A stretch of DNA of 64,000 nucleotides from Undaria pinnatifida (GCA_012845835.1 JABAKD010000026.1:10096199-10160198), one strand, 5' to 3'; positions 42,158 to 52,799 are shown, counted from the stretch's first letter. Made by a program: numbers and translations. Notes: generated from the letters alone by a model not told the origin.

Positions 42158-43615
42158 CTACAATCGACGGCTCCGCTTGTCCGAAGTCAACTCCCCATGC
42201 CAGGTGAGAAATTCGTTTTCGAATTCGTGACGGAGGTCGTCCGGACGTAAGTGGAACATGTAGATATTCGATGCTGACGCCCGTCGTCGGCGAATCCCTC
42301 GCCCATTCATCGTGACGATGTAGCTGAGTCCTGGTAAGACAACTTCAGTCACCTCACAAGGTCCGGTCCAGTGCTCGTGGGCTGGTTTATGATGTATCCC
42401 TTCCCTTGCCATCACAGACTCCGCCTCCTTCACCAGCACCTTATCTCCGACCACAACACGGGTTCCCACCGAGGTCCGACCGATTTCAGCATTCCGACTC
42501 TCACGACGTTTCTGCCTGTCTTCATGTCTTTTCGATAGAGCCATCCGTATATCCCGTACCTCCTTGTACGCTTGACGTTTGTCGGCCACGTAACTGTACA
42601 TCCCGCCTCTGAAATCACCACCATCTATCTCGGGTTGCGTAACATCAAGTTGCGTGCGTGCATCATGACCGAAGAAAAGACGGAAGGGAGTTGGCTTCCC
42701 CGGTAAGCGCAGGTCCGGCGTGGTACGAGGGATCCACAGTGCCGGCTGTACGTACTCGTCCCATCTGCGAGGCCAGGTCTTGCACAGTTCTCCTAGTGCT
42801 TCGTGTAGCCACCCTCCCAGTCTCTCCACCGTCCCCTGTGCACGTGGATGATCGGCAGGCCCATAGGCGATGGTCACGTTCAACCACTTACATAAGTGTT
42901 GCATCACCTCTGCCGTAAACTCGGATCCCGGATCACTGCGAACATCCAGCGGTAGCCCAAAAGTAAGCACCACTTCGAGCAGTTTCCTCGCTACTCCGAT
43001 TGCTTCTTTCGTAGGGAGTAGAAAGGCGAACAAGAACTTGCTGGCTTGGTCGACTGCTACCAGTAGAACGTTATTGCCTGCGTCTGTCTTCACCCCCATG
43101 TCCTTGATGTCGACTTCGAGTACTTCCCCGGGTCGTAGAAACCTCGACGGTAGCATGTCAACCCGTTGACTCGCTGACCGCTTGCGACGTCTGCACCCAC
43201 ACGAGAGGACGAAGTCTCTAACGTCCTTGATGAGTGTGGGCCAGCAGTACCGATGACTAGTTAAGGCTGTAGTTCTCGCCGTCCCCGGATGCCCATAGGT
43301 GCTGTGCGCCAGCGCCATAATCCCTGGAACGAGAGATCGGGGAACTGCAAGTCTTGGGATCTTTCCCCGAGGTGCTACCCACAAGAGGCCGTTATTATCC
43401 ATCACATATTCGCCACCTCTTGATCCTCGGTTTCCCGCTTTCTGGAGTTCTTTCCGAATCTTGCCGAGTACCACATCTTCGCACTGCCTCTGCATCAGCT
43501 GTGGCAAATCCTGGAGAATAGCTGTCACCCTTTCCAGCATGGATGGCTCTGACCGCCGGGGTCCCTTGGCCTCTTTCCCTGATCCGCTTGAACGGCTGCT
43601 GGTGTGCTTTGGCAT
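42158..43615 (-). CDS. Element B integrase, intact core
   Basis: The 485-codon frame has the zinc-binding region with H104 and H109 (AHSTYGHPG) and cysteines C139 and C141, a C-x-C instead of the usual C-x2-C. The catalytic core has D169 (EVDIKDMG), D228 (RSDPGSEF) and E264 (GTVERLGG); the 35 residues between D228 and E264 give the canonical D,D(35)E spacing. A GPY/F-like module follows near EHWTGPCEVTE. It is in the same frame as the RNase H ORF upstream, separated by one TGA at 43,628-43,630, so originally part of one polyprotein. Its ATG is not expected to be the natural start. It joins element DNA to the host chromosome. Confidence 0.88.
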   Translation of the reverse strand: MPKHTSSRSSGSGKEAKGPRRSEPSMLERVTAILQDLPQLMQRQCEDVVLGKIRKELQKAGNRGSRGGEYVMDNNGLLWVAPRGKIPRLAVPRSLVPGIMALAHSTYGHPGTARTTALTSHRYCWPTLIKDVRDFVLSCGCRRRKRSASQRVDMLPSRFLRPGEVLEVDIKDMGVKTDAGNNVLLVAVDQASKFLFAFLLPTKEAIGVARKLLEVVLTFGLPLDVRSDPGSEFTAEVMQHLCKWLNVTIAYGPADHPRAQGTVERLGGWLHEALGELCKTWPRRWDEYVQPALWIPRTTPDLRLPGKPTPFRLFFGHDARTQLDVTQPEIDGGDFRGGMYSYVADKRQAYKEVRDIRMALSKRHEDRQKRRESRNAEIGRTSVGTRVVVGDKVLVKEAESVMAREGIHHKPAHEHWTGPCEVTEVVLPGLSYIVTMNGRGIRRRRASASNIYMFHLRPDDLRHEFENEFLTWHGELTSDKRSRRL

Positions 43616-43627
43616 TCCTCCAACGGA

Positions 43628-45790
43628 TCACGTTGCCGTTTCGGTGTCGGGATGGGCTCTCTCTGTGTCCTGCGTTTTGCGTGGGCGATCAACTTCCACT
43701 GGTAGTTCAGTAGTGGTGACCGTCTGCCCCGTTGCATTCTCCATCTCCTCCTCCTCAGGTAACGGCGGTTCTGCCTCCGAGACAACCTCCGGTTCCTGGG
43801 AAGTGGCCTTTGCCTGCGATCTCGTGACCGTTCTTGTCACCTCAAAGGCTTTTGATGCTGCGAGGAATCCCTCAACCACCACGCAGGCCACTCCTTCTAG
43901 TTCCGCCACCTCTGGTATCGGTTTTCCCAGTAAGCTTTGAACAGCTAGTTCAACTAATACTGCTCGTAGCATTAGAGGAGCCGTAAAATCCGCAATGACG
44001 TTTGCCGCTGCCCTTTTGCTGACCGTCTGCGGTATCACGTAGTGTTCCTGCCCTGTGGTGATTTTGGCGTAGTGGTTGAAGTGCAACTTTTCGACTTCTT
44101 CAAGGCGTGCCGCATCCGCTGGGTGTGCGATATACCCTTCGGTTGGCTTTTGCCTCATTATGTGAGCACGGTTCAAATAGATGATGGGTTCGTTGAACGA
44201 GAAAATCGCTCGCTCTCCGTTACCTCTCTTCAGAAAGTATGCGCCTCTTCGTCCGAGAAATTCCTCTAATTCCTGAACTGGTTGCTTTACCTTCTCCAAC
44301 CTCCGCTTCCAAACGGCTATCTTCCCTTTTGTGGCAAGGCCTTCATTGACTCCTACCACGAATGTCCGTTTCCTCCTCCACGGAATCCCTACATGGCTCG
44401 CTAGTATCTCCGCTTTGTCCACGATGTATAACTCGCGTTCCAAAGCGGAGCGAGTCTCGTCGTTCCATTCCGTCGTTCGCAGAAGGTTGCCCAAACATTC
44501 GAGTATGAAATCTCGCGCGTCTGAAGCGATGGCAACTTGAGCTAGGCTACTCGCTCCGGATATTCCTTCCTTCTCACGTATCCCTTCAAACCTCCTGCAG
44601 GTGTCACCGATGAACACGTCTGGTTTCACCTCTCTCAACATGGTTAGGCATTCCTGCGACCATGTTGTCACCTTAAGTAGCTTCGCACCGTTGTCCAGTC
44701 CGTTTGCTCTGATGCATTCCAGTGCTCTCCAGTCCTGGTCTACTGCTCCTCTGACCGTCAGCAATCCCTCTGGTGCAAGGATGCCCCCTTCCCCCCCACA
44801 GTCGAGTATGACCACCACTGGAAGCTCCAGTGCGATGACAAGCTTGGCCTGTTGAGTATCTGCCTCTGATGGGTCTGCGGGTGTGAGTGCGACGACTGCA
44901 AGTACTGTAAGACTTTGAGTACTAGATCCGTCCACATCTTCTACTCCTAAGGTTTCGAGGTGTACGCCGTCGAGCACTGGCCCCTGTGGCCCTTTGTAAA
45001 CGTTTGGCAACGACTCGTCTCCTGGAAAAGAGTCGTCGAAATCTTCGATCACGATGCTCGTGTTCGGTAACCGCGACATGGCGTCTGGGAGCTGATGTTG
45101 TGTCCCCGGCCTCCACTTCAAGGTTATGTCGTGCTCCATCAACCTCAGAGCCCAGCGGTGGTATTTCGGTGTGAGAGATTGGCGTTTGAAGAGCCAAGTC
45201 AACGCCGAACAGTCCGTGATGAGCGTGAACGGTCGCCCCCAAAGATAGGGTTGGAATTTGCTCACTGCCCACATGACCGATATGCATTCACGGTCTGTTG
45301 CTGACCTTTTGGAGTCTCCTCTCGACCATCGTTTGCTGCCGTACGCGATCACCTTCTCCATTCCTTCGATGCATTGTGTTAGCACCGCTCCTGCTCCTAT
45401 CTCTCTGGTATCGGTGGACAGCGAGAACGGTTCTGTCCACACCGGCAGGGCTAGGATTGGAGGTGACGTCAAAGCCTCGATAAGCGCATTAAAAACTTTG
45501 TTCTTCTCTTCTCTCCGCGGGACTTTCTCTTTCTTCGCTCTCTTGGTTCCGAACCTTGGATCTCTCAGCAAGTCGGAAATGGGCGCCACAACTGTGCTAT
45601 ACTGGGGTGCGAATTGCCGTAAGTACCTTGTCATGCCCAGCAACACTCGCACTTCCTCCACCGTGTTCGGCCTTGACAGCTGCGTGATAGAATCGATCTT
45701 TCTCGGGGCCGGCCTGGTACCAAGTCTATCCACGATTATGCTGACGAACTCCATGACCGACTGACAGAAATGCGATTTCTGAAGATTCAC
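43628..45790 (-). CDS. Element B RT connection, RNase H and pol linker
   Basis: Residues 1-77 are the thumb/connection part of a Gypsy RT (RPNTVEEVRVLLGMTRYLRQF). RNase H follows, with candidate catalytic residues D127 (STDTREIGAG), E168 (TDREC), D193 (ITDCSALTWLF) and D236 (LPDAMSRL). Residues ~245-720 form a long, poorly conserved linker before the integrase zinc finger, ending in a TGA at 43,628-43,630. The frame is open across 720 codons. Its ATG lies inside RT because the upstream palm is frameshifted. RNase H degrades the RNA template during cDNA synthesis. Confidence 0.85.
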   Translation of the reverse strand: MNLQKSHFCQSVMEFVSIIVDRLGTRPAPRKIDSITQLSRPNTVEEVRVLLGMTRYLRQFAPQYSTVVAPISDLLRDPRFGTKRAKKEKVPRREEKNKVFNALIEALTSPPILALPVWTEPFSLSTDTREIGAGAVLTQCIEGMEKVIAYGSKRWSRGDSKRSATDRECISVMWAVSKFQPYLWGRPFTLITDCSALTWLFKRQSLTPKYHRWALRLMEHDITLKWRPGTQHQLPDAMSRLPNTSIVIEDFDDSFPGDESLPNVYKGPQGPVLDGVHLETLGVEDVDGSSTQSLTVLAVVALTPADPSEADTQQAKLVIALELPVVVILDCGGEGGILAPEGLLTVRGAVDQDWRALECIRANGLDNGAKLLKVTTWSQECLTMLREVKPDVFIGDTCRRFEGIREKEGISGASSLAQVAIASDARDFILECLGNLLRTTEWNDETRSALERELYIVDKAEILASHVGIPWRRKRTFVVGVNEGLATKGKIAVWKRRLEKVKQPVQELEEFLGRRGAYFLKRGNGERAIFSFNEPIIYLNRAHIMRQKPTEGYIAHPADAARLEEVEKLHFNHYAKITTGQEHYVIPQTVSKRAAANVIADFTAPLMLRAVLVELAVQSLLGKPIPEVAELEGVACVVVEGFLAASKAFEVTRTVTRSQAKATSQEPEVVSEAEPPLPEEEEMENATGQTVTTTELPVEVDRPRKTQDTERAHPDTETAT

Positions 45791-45794
45791 GGTT

Positions 45795-46510
45795 AATCGT
45801 CCTTGCCGTAGACACTCTAACGTTTCTCGCAGCAGTCCCCATTGATCTTCAAGGGTTTCGACGGGATGGCGATGTCGTCTAACCAGTTCCTAATTCCCCT
45901 ATCCTTTACGGTTAACAGTGGCCTCCAACGTAGTTGGCAAACGCCGAAGGCACTGTCTTCAACCCGAAGCCGCAGCGAACGTATTCGTACAGCTTTCCGT
46001 CCGCGTCTCGAAATGCCGTCAGGTGTCGATCGTCCTCATGGATCTCGAGCTGTAATAATCCTGAATCTAAATCGATGCTGAAGAAACACTTCGACCCTTC
46101 CATCTCATCCATAATATGCTGCAAGTCCCCAAGTCCACCACTCTGTGATTTGAGAAGGGCATTGATACCTCGAAAATCCTACACGCCCCGCACTGTCCCA
46201 TCTTTCTTGCGAACCGTTGAACAATTGGCGGCCCACTCGGAAGTTGATTCCCGAATGAATCCATTCTTCAGGAGTTTCACCGCCTTAGTCTGAAGCATCT
46301 CGCGCTGTTCCGGGCTGTAGTGTCGAATGGGCGCCACGTATGGCCTGACGTTGGAATCTTTGAGCTCCAGTCGCATGGGCACTCCTTTGCACGCTGGTAC
46401 GCTTTGGAGCTGACCGAGAACACGTCGATGTACTCGTTGAGAATGCCCATCAATGTGTCCTTTTCGCTCGGACTGAGCTGTCCGAAATTGGCCTCTCCCA
46501 GGTCCACCTT
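45795..46510 (-). pseudogene. Element B reverse transcriptase palm/fingers, broken
   Basis: Read right to left, fragments show the RT N-terminal block (AVKLLKNGFIRESTSEWA), motif A with its catalytic aspartate (FFSIDLDSGLLQLEI) and the active-site aspartate pair in a W-L-D-D form at about 45,860-45,871, instead of the common Y/F-x-D-D. Breaks: an in-frame TAG at about 46,177, a frameshift near 46,380-46,400, one between motif A and the aspartate pair (about 45,915), and one just after that pair. This copy cannot make active RT. Confidence 0.8.
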
Positions 46511-46967
46511 GGGGGCTTCGCTCGGAATCTCTGCGATTTCACCCCTTTTTGTTGCATTGCTCCGGTGGCCTCCCTTTGACTTCTTTTTTGATCCCCTCGT
46601 CCTGTTTGGGGCTTGTCGGTTCCTCCGACACCGGGTTTATGAGTGACTTCATGCGTTCCCGATCGTAATTTTTAACAGCGTAAACAGTCGCAATCACCAG
46701 CCCCCCCTGGATCTTCACATTATCCTGGGTAACAATCGACAACTTACATTGAAGTGGTTTACGCGGGAACCACCACAGTGCCCCCCTTGGCACTCATAGA
46801 TCCACTCCTAGATTAAGATCGTAGAGGTTAGTTGGTTCTACCACTACGAGCTGCTGTACTTGAGGTTGAGGGCCTTTGACAAAGGCGTCTACCTGGATAC
46901 TGGTATCACCTTGAACCTCTACGTCTTCCGCAATGCGTAATTTCCAGTGCAGAGTGCCTTCGTCCTC

Positions 46968-47560
46968 CTAAACAGAGCTTCCTAACTCCATAATCCCCCC
47001 CGGGATCTTCGGTTCCTCTAATTCTTCCGGTTCTCGCTCGTCTGTCGATGGCTTCACCCCGCAATAGTGGTCGCATTCGGCACACATCGCTCCTGCTGCG
47101 GCCTCTCCGACCTCCGTCGGGGCGAATGGTACCCACGAAATGGATGGTGTCGGCCGGAAACCCTCCTCACCATCGAAACTGATGATACTTCCATTGTCCG
47201 TCATGAACGCGACTCCAAGCACCATCGCATACGGAAGTCCCTTCACCACCCCGAACTTCTCACGGAGGATTTGGTCGATCGATGCAAAGACTAGTGGTAG
47301 CAAGCGCGAGCCTACCAATTTCATCGTGTGTTCTTTGGGTTTGCTGCGCTGAGTAGGCTCTTGCCCGTTGGATATATCAACGACTTTCCCCAACCATCCC
47401 GTCCTTCGATGGATTCGATGAACTGCCGCGACACGTAGTTTGCTCCGCCCGCCTCAGTATCCACCAACACCGCAATCGGAAGTCGCCGGCTCGAGCTCGT
47501 TGCATGCCACAGCGTTGCATGAACCCAAACCTGTGACGTCTTAATTTGCAGTTTTCCCAT
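46968..47560 (-). pseudogene. Element B aspartic protease, active site altered
   Basis: The frame 47,321-47,560 carries LPIAVLVDTEAGGANYVS, a retropepsin active site where the glycine of D-T-G is glutamate. The frame 46,968-47,393 continues with a VVKGLPYAMVLGVAF block, the usual second half of the fold, followed by an acidic tail with a few cysteines. A frame change separates the two. Protease would cut the Gag-Pol polyprotein. The D-T-E change and the frameshift argue that it is dead. Downstream frames at 46,539-46,793 are a linker to RT. Confidence 0.65.
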
Positions 47561-47564
47561 TCCC

Positions 47565-48050
47565 GATCGGTGAGAGGAACTCTTTGAACCCTGGCTGCTG
47601 TTGACCAGTGAAACCTGGCTGCTGTTGGCCTGTTAACCCTGGCTGCTGTTGACCAGCAAATCCTGGCTGCTGTTGACCAGGAAACCCCGGCTGTTGTTGC
47701 TGCGGCGTCCTTGTCACCATCGGAGGTTCCCATCCCGATCAAGGGTTCGGTTGTGCTCCTCTTGGGGTTGTCTGTGGACCCCATCGTCCTCCGATTCCAA
47801 ACGGTGATGGTAGGGAGCGAGCGGACATCTGATTGTAGCCGCCTCCCGCTCCTACAGGATTTACCGGTCCTGCTGCCCCTTGTCCTGCACCGCCCTGTGG
47901 ACCCCATCCAACCTGGCCGCCCTGTGGTGGGCCTCCAGCCTGGCCGCTCTGTGACGGGCCTCCCTGTGGTGGGCCTCTCCTCGGGTAAGGTGCACCAAAA
48001 GGTCCCCCAAAAAGTCCCCCTCTTCCTGACATGTTATTTCCTCCAGTCAC
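47565..48050 (-). pseudogene. Element B Gag-like Gly/Pro/Gln-rich segment
   Basis: The minus-strand frame from 48,050 is rich in glycine, proline and glutamine (GGPFGAPYPRRGPPQGG). It is followed, in another frame, by an octapeptide array at 47,584-47,710 of the type Q-Q-Q-P-G-F-x-G, four to five copies encoded by 24-bp DNA repeats. Position before the protease suggests a Gag C-terminal or nucleocapsid-like part. No zinc knuckle and no capsid fold are recognised, so the assignment rests on position. Confidence 0.45.
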
Positions 48051-48053
48051 TCT

Positions 48054-48449
48054 TCACCCCCCCTCCCCGGGACGCCCCACGTTTCCCTTTGACGAAACCT
48101 CTCGCTTTGCTGTCGTGTAGAGTAAGACCAACTCGACGAACTTGTGCAGTACCCGACGGACTCGACGACGCTGTGTTGTATCCGACGAATGGAGCCGTGC
48201 AATAGGAGCTGTGCAATATGCAACGGACTCGATGAGGCTGAGTGGTACACGATGTACTCGACGAAGCTGCGTCGTATAAGGTGAAAATGGTACCCAACGA
48301 TGTATTTTAGGGAGACGAGTGGAGTTCAGGGGATCGATGGAGTCTAGTAACACCAAGTTGTCCCCACCAAACGGGTATAGACAGTGGCTTGGGACAAGCT
48401 GGGTGGGAAAATGGGTGGGAAAAATGGGTGGTAAAAGGTTCGAGTACAT
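48054..48449 (-). other. Element B upstream ORF region with ~30-bp repeats
   Basis: A 131-codon minus frame of unknown function overlaps a set of 29-30 bp repeats (about 48,120-48,285) built around CGACGAAGCTG / CTCGACGA and TGTGCAGTAC / GTGTTGTATCC. Unit edges drift, giving about five to six imperfect copies. The frame may be a chance effect of the repeats. Confidence 0.4.
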
Positions 48450-48589
48450 GTATATTTACCTTCCTGGCTTGTTGAAAGTTGTCCCCTTATCATGATATAC
48501 ATGCAACCCTTCGAAAGCTCGAGTATTCACTAACAGAGTAACGCATGGAATCCATTAGGTATCTAAGACACAACAATGATTAATACTGT

Positions 48590-48905
48590 ATTAATAAATT
48601 CTTTACAAGCCTCAAAATTCCAACGTACTTATGAAGCTTCCTCCCTATTAATGCATTCTTTACAATCCTCAAGATTGCAACGTACTTATGGAGCTTCCCC
48701 CCTTCCCATTCCACTATGACAATGTCCCTAAAACATGTTTCCATTTCCGGTAAGTTCTTAGCATGACAAAGAGCATTATAGAAAGGCTTACATTCTCCAT
48801 ACAAAGTTAAAACTAGGACCTAAACCATGGTTCCAATTCCGGTAGGTTCGTAACTAGCTATAAAAAGGCTTACATTCCCCATACAAAATCAAAAACTAGA
48901 ACCAG
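48590..48905. repeat. Two adjacent tandem duplications in the Element B leader
   Basis: A ~63-bp duplication (48,590-48,713) shares TTCTTTACAA-CCTCAA and CAACGTACTTATG-AGCTTCC. Next to it a ~90-bp duplication (48,730-48,905) shares CCATTTCCGGTAAGTTC / CCAATTCCGGTAGGTTC and AAAGGCTTACATTC. The remainder of 48,910-49,430 has no recognisable feature. Confidence 0.7.
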
Positions 48906-49436
48906 TTTGCAGTATCACTACTCTTGAAACACCTGTGAGAACGGCCTTGCAGTGCCTGTACAACCTGCGAAGACACAAAATCCCCATCACAAAGGCCAAA
49001 ACCAAATTGCCTGCAAAACAAATACCCTGTCTTGTGGTCGTGTTACAGTATGCAACAAGAGTAGATCAACTAACAGACCCAAACTCGTTTTCAACCTGTA
49101 TGATGGACGCATGCACATTTCCATAGTGATTTATCACGTACGAACTTACTCGTAATCAGTAATGATGATCCTCCTTTCCCGATGTCCTATTGGTCTCGTA
49201 TTCTTTAATCTACTTCCTACATTTTATACAACTTAGTCAGCCCTTCCTTGCTATATTTTTCCAAAATAACCCAGCCCGTAGATTGCGATTTCGCGCAGTA
49301 TAAAGACCAATCTGTGTACTATTCTGTACAAGGTACAACAAACAAAAGTATCCCCAATAATAGCGTATACATATAATACTTTATACTCACAACCGTACAC
49401 TGTTTTGCCTATATATACAGCAGTAGTAGGTATATA

Positions 49437-50690
49437 TATATTATAAAAAATGAAAATACACTCCAGCTGTGAGATCGAAGATTTCGTCGAAACTCATCTT
49501 TGCAAGCTGTGTGTGATACTCCGATCGCGCGTATTACGAGTTGTGTGTCCTCATTAAGGATATAGGTCGGCGACTCCCCTTACAACTACAGTGTAGCTAT
49601 CAGGGTCAACAGGATGGTTTTAGTCAGTCTGTGCGCTGAAACTATAAAACCCGTTTCTGAGGGGGACAAAATCTGACAGCTGTGAAGGGAAATGTAACCT
49701 TTGATCAAGTGAATCTTGTAAGTCGAACAACCGGTGAGGGGGGTGGGGCGGAGTTTTGAAGGACGTGGGGGCCTGGTTTTGATCAAAAGCGAGCGGGTTT
49801 GGAGGGGGGGGGGGGGGGGGGGGGGGGGGAAGGGGGCAATTTGTGCATGTAAGCTATAAATCTTTTCGAGGGGATAAATCTGACGGTTTTGGCATCAGTA
49901 TATTATTGGGGGCGGGGGGGGGAGGGGGGGGGGGGGGGGGGGGCAGCTCAATATGTGCCTGGAAACTATACATTATTTTGAGGGGATAAATGTGACGGTT
50001 TTGGAAATAATACATCAGTTTATCATGTATATCCTGGGATAAGTCGTACAATCAGTGAGTGAAGAGAGGGTGGAGTGTTCGAGGGGGTGGGGTTGGGATG
50101 GGTTGGGGGGGAGGTGGGGGGTGTGGCGGCGGGGGGGGGGGGCGGGGGGGGGAGGAAGGGCTTTAGGTGAGGGGTTTGTTATACGTGTGGTGCTAGGTCT
50201 AAGCGATGGTGCGGGTGATGGGGAAGAAGGGGGCGTTCGAGGCGGGGGGCGGGGGGGGAACACAGCGGCATGGATGGCTCTCGAAAGATAATGAGGTGAT
50301 ATCCTGTGCGTGAAGTGTTTATTAATGTGGCGGATTTCGATAGTTGGTGGGGCGTTTGAGTAAGGGAGAGCAAGGGGGGGGGGGGGGGGAGGGGGGGGAT
50401 TTTTTAGGAGGTTTAGGTCACAAATAATATTTAAATACACTTCGGCTGTGAGATCAAAGATATGTAGCAGCTTGTTATACGCGTGGTGCTAGGTCTAGGC
50501 GATCGTGCAGGTGGTCGGAAAAGAGGGGGCGTTGGAGGGGGGGGGGGGGGGGGGGGGAGGAAGGGCTTTACGTGAGGGGTTTGTTATACGTGTGGTGCTA
50601 GGTCTAGGCGATGGTGCGGGTGATGGGGAAGGAGGGAGCGTTCGAGGCGGGGGGTGGGGGGGGGGGGACAGCGGCATGGATATGTATGAG
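49437..50690 (+). repeat. GR repeat, copy d (plus), inserted in Element B
   Basis: Begins AATGAAAATACACTCCAGCTG, continues with GTGTGATACTCCGATCGCGCG and all GR modules, and includes the longest poly-G tract seen (about 26 G at 49,804-49,829). Two nearly identical GTTATACGTGTGGTGCTAGG modules occur at about 50,179 and 50,582, showing internal duplication. The distal end is missing. A small further GR fragment is at 50,870-50,935. Confidence 0.7.
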
Positions 50691-50935
50691 CAAATGATGT
50701 ATAATATTTTATTACTACATTATGTTGCTGGCTCAACAGTCCATGTTATTACTCCCTTCTCACCATCCTGTAGACATAAATACCCCCCCAACTCGCATGT
50801 AGGCAAGGTTTACTAGCAGGCAGGGATGCATGTATATCTTTCCCAGTTCAAAATATGAAAAAATTGGTTTACAGATATTGTAAAAATTAAAATACACTTC
50901 AGTTGTGAGATCGCATTGTACCATTGCTTGCTGTA

Positions 50936-51640
50936 TGCATCCGTTATCGATTGAGTACGTACTGATACCCAAACAAACGTAAAACATTTTTTTAGGCAAA
51001 ATCAGGTATACCTGGTCAGTTTGGTGTCAAAACTGGTGCAGCACGAAAAACAAGAGCATATCACAAACGACATACAGAACATATGATACGCACGTATACA
51101 GCACGATGACATACATACCTGGTACAACAATGCAGAAGTACTCGTCGTAAGAGTAAGTGCGAGCACGAAAGCAAAAAATGCATGATTTGCGGAGAAATAT
51201 ATACTATGAATGCATACCAATGTATCGTCTGCATCGCATACAACAAAAACAGTGAGTCAGTCAAAGCGGGGAGAATCTCGCTTGCCCTCTGTACTGCTGT
51301 ACGTAGCATGAACTGCGTGACTCCCTCACTTGGTTTAAACTATCAAGCGTCTCATTCCTCGCCTTGACTATCTAGAGATCACGACCACCGATTCTCATCA
51401 CTCATCATGCGACCTGCTGCACTGCTGCTTCTATTTCTGCGGTGTCCGCCTGTGGTTATCCTGCAGCGTGTGGGGTTCGTGATACTGTTTCAAGCTGCTC
51501 CAATCGAGATTTTCAACAAGATAAAATAGAGTTGAACTGCCAAGGAACTTTCTTCAACACCCTGTAAACTCCATTCATACTTCTACCTGCGCACTTACGA
51601 CTGTATTTCTACCTGCGTCAAGCGAGACTATCAACCCACA
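50936..51640. other. Element B 5' leader, no gene recognised
   Basis: Short frames only. It contains ATACCTGGTACAAC at about 51,116, one of the window-wide TACCTGGTA motifs. This is the untranslated leader between the 5' LTR and the displaced gag, as far as can be seen. Confidence 0.4.
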
Positions 51641-51641
51641 C

Positions 51642-51661
51642 GGATCCCAGCTGAAGCCCCA
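51642..51661 (-). other. Candidate primer-binding site of Element B
   Basis: On the minus strand, TGGGGCTTCAGCTGGGATCC directly abuts the 5' LTR. It begins with TGG, complementary to a tRNA CCA end. I cannot match it to a particular tRNA without a tRNA set from the host. Confidence 0.55.
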
Positions 51662-52101
51662 TGTAACGAACGGATAAAGAGCTATTTTAGACACACGCAC
51701 CCAAGTCTGCAATCTCTTGTCCCAACCCTCTCACCGTTTCTAGTTATTTTCCTCCGAGTCTACCTTCAGGCTGATTCCTTCCGTCTGCTTGTTACAACAG
51801 CTGCCTGCAAACACCAGTTTCGTCTCACGCAGACCTCTTCCAAGCGCTCGTACAGTATAACATATTTCCGGATGAAACCTCCAATAATGCCTCACGGTAA
51901 CGATCGCTGTACTCAAGCTCGGTTCGCAGTCACCCACGCTCGTGTCAGATCAAGTTCAGGTTCCTTTGTTCCTCGTTTGGTTTGTGTGTTTTTGGACTGA
52001 GGCCGTGAGCGGCACGCTCTCTAGACTGATCGGCGTTATACAGACCAAGGCAGCAATCCGCCACGGGGTTTAATGTGACGTCATGTCAATCCGCCGTAAC
52101 A
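51662..52101 (-). repeat. Element B 5' LTR (440 bp)
   Basis: Same orientation and boundaries (TGTAACGAACGG to CCGCCGTAACA on the plus strand) as the left LTR. It would hold the promoter and start the RNA toward the left. The two LTRs share long blocks such as AACAGCTGCCTGCAAACACC and AATGCCTCACGGTAACGATC. Confidence 0.9.
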
Positions 52102-52790
52102 TAATCAACACTTCCACGCACTTGATATCACCTCATTATCATACAGCTATCCATGCCGCTGCTTCAATTCATCCCCCCCTCCCCAACGCCCCCTCCTTCT
52201 CCACGCCCCGCACAATCGCCTAGACCTAGCACCACGCGTATAGCAACCCCCTTTCGCCCCCCCTCCCACCCCCTCCCCCGCTCGAACACTACGCCCTCTC
52301 TATGCTGGTTGTACGACTTACAGAATATACATGATTAACTGGTGCTTTCTTTGAAAAACCGTCAGAATTATCCCCTTTTAGGATTTATAGTTTTCACGCA
52401 CAGAGTGAGTTGCCCCGCCCGTGCCCCCTCCCCCCCCCCCACCCCCGCTGCCTCTTGATAAAACCCATGCCCACACGTCCTTAAAAAATCCGCCCTGCCC
52501 TTACCGGTCATTCGACTTACAGGATTCATTTGATAAACTGATGCATTTCCTTCCACAGCTATATTGCATTTTGCCCCCCTCAAAAACGGGTTGCATGGTT
52601 TCCGCGCACAGACTGACTAACATCACTCTGTTTACCCTGATAGCTACACTGTAGTTGTAAGGGGAGTCGCCGACCTACATCCTTAATGAGGACATGCAAC
52701 CCGCAATACGCGCAATCGGAGTATCACACCTAGCTTGCAAAGATGAGTTTCGACAAAATTTTCGATCTCACAGCTGGAGTGTTGAAAATT
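52102..52790 (-). repeat. GR repeat, copy g, right half (minus)
   Basis: Starts with the second TAAT, continues CAACACTTCC..TTGATATCACC (the module expected after CTGCCAAAGTAAT), and proceeds through poly-C modules to the inverse terminal motif GAGTTTCGACAAAATTTTCG and CTCACAGCTGGAGTG at 52,744-52,783. With 39,698-40,888 it reconstitutes one GR copy that pre-dates Element B. Confidence 0.8.
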
Positions 52791-52799
52791 TTTATGATA

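Larger units (their letters stand above)
40893..52101 (-). mobile_element. Element B: near-complete Ty3/Gypsy LTR retrotransposon, 11.2 kb
   Basis: Two same-orientation terminal repeats (40,893-41,320 and 51,662-52,101) start TGTAACGAACGGATAAAG and end in ACA. Both outer flanks carry the 4-bp direct repeat TAAT (40,889-40,892 and 52,102-52,105). GR copy g continues across the insertion. Coding content on the minus strand runs gag, protease, reverse transcriptase, RNase H, integrase and a Tudor-like ORF, which is Ty3/Gypsy order. A GR copy (49,437-50,690) interrupts the leader. The gag-to-RT part is broken by stops and frameshifts, so the copy is not autonomous. Confidence 0.9.

Noticed and set aside
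43299..43940. 213-codon plus-strand frame
   Set aside because: It is the antisense shadow of the Element B RNase H linker and integrase start.
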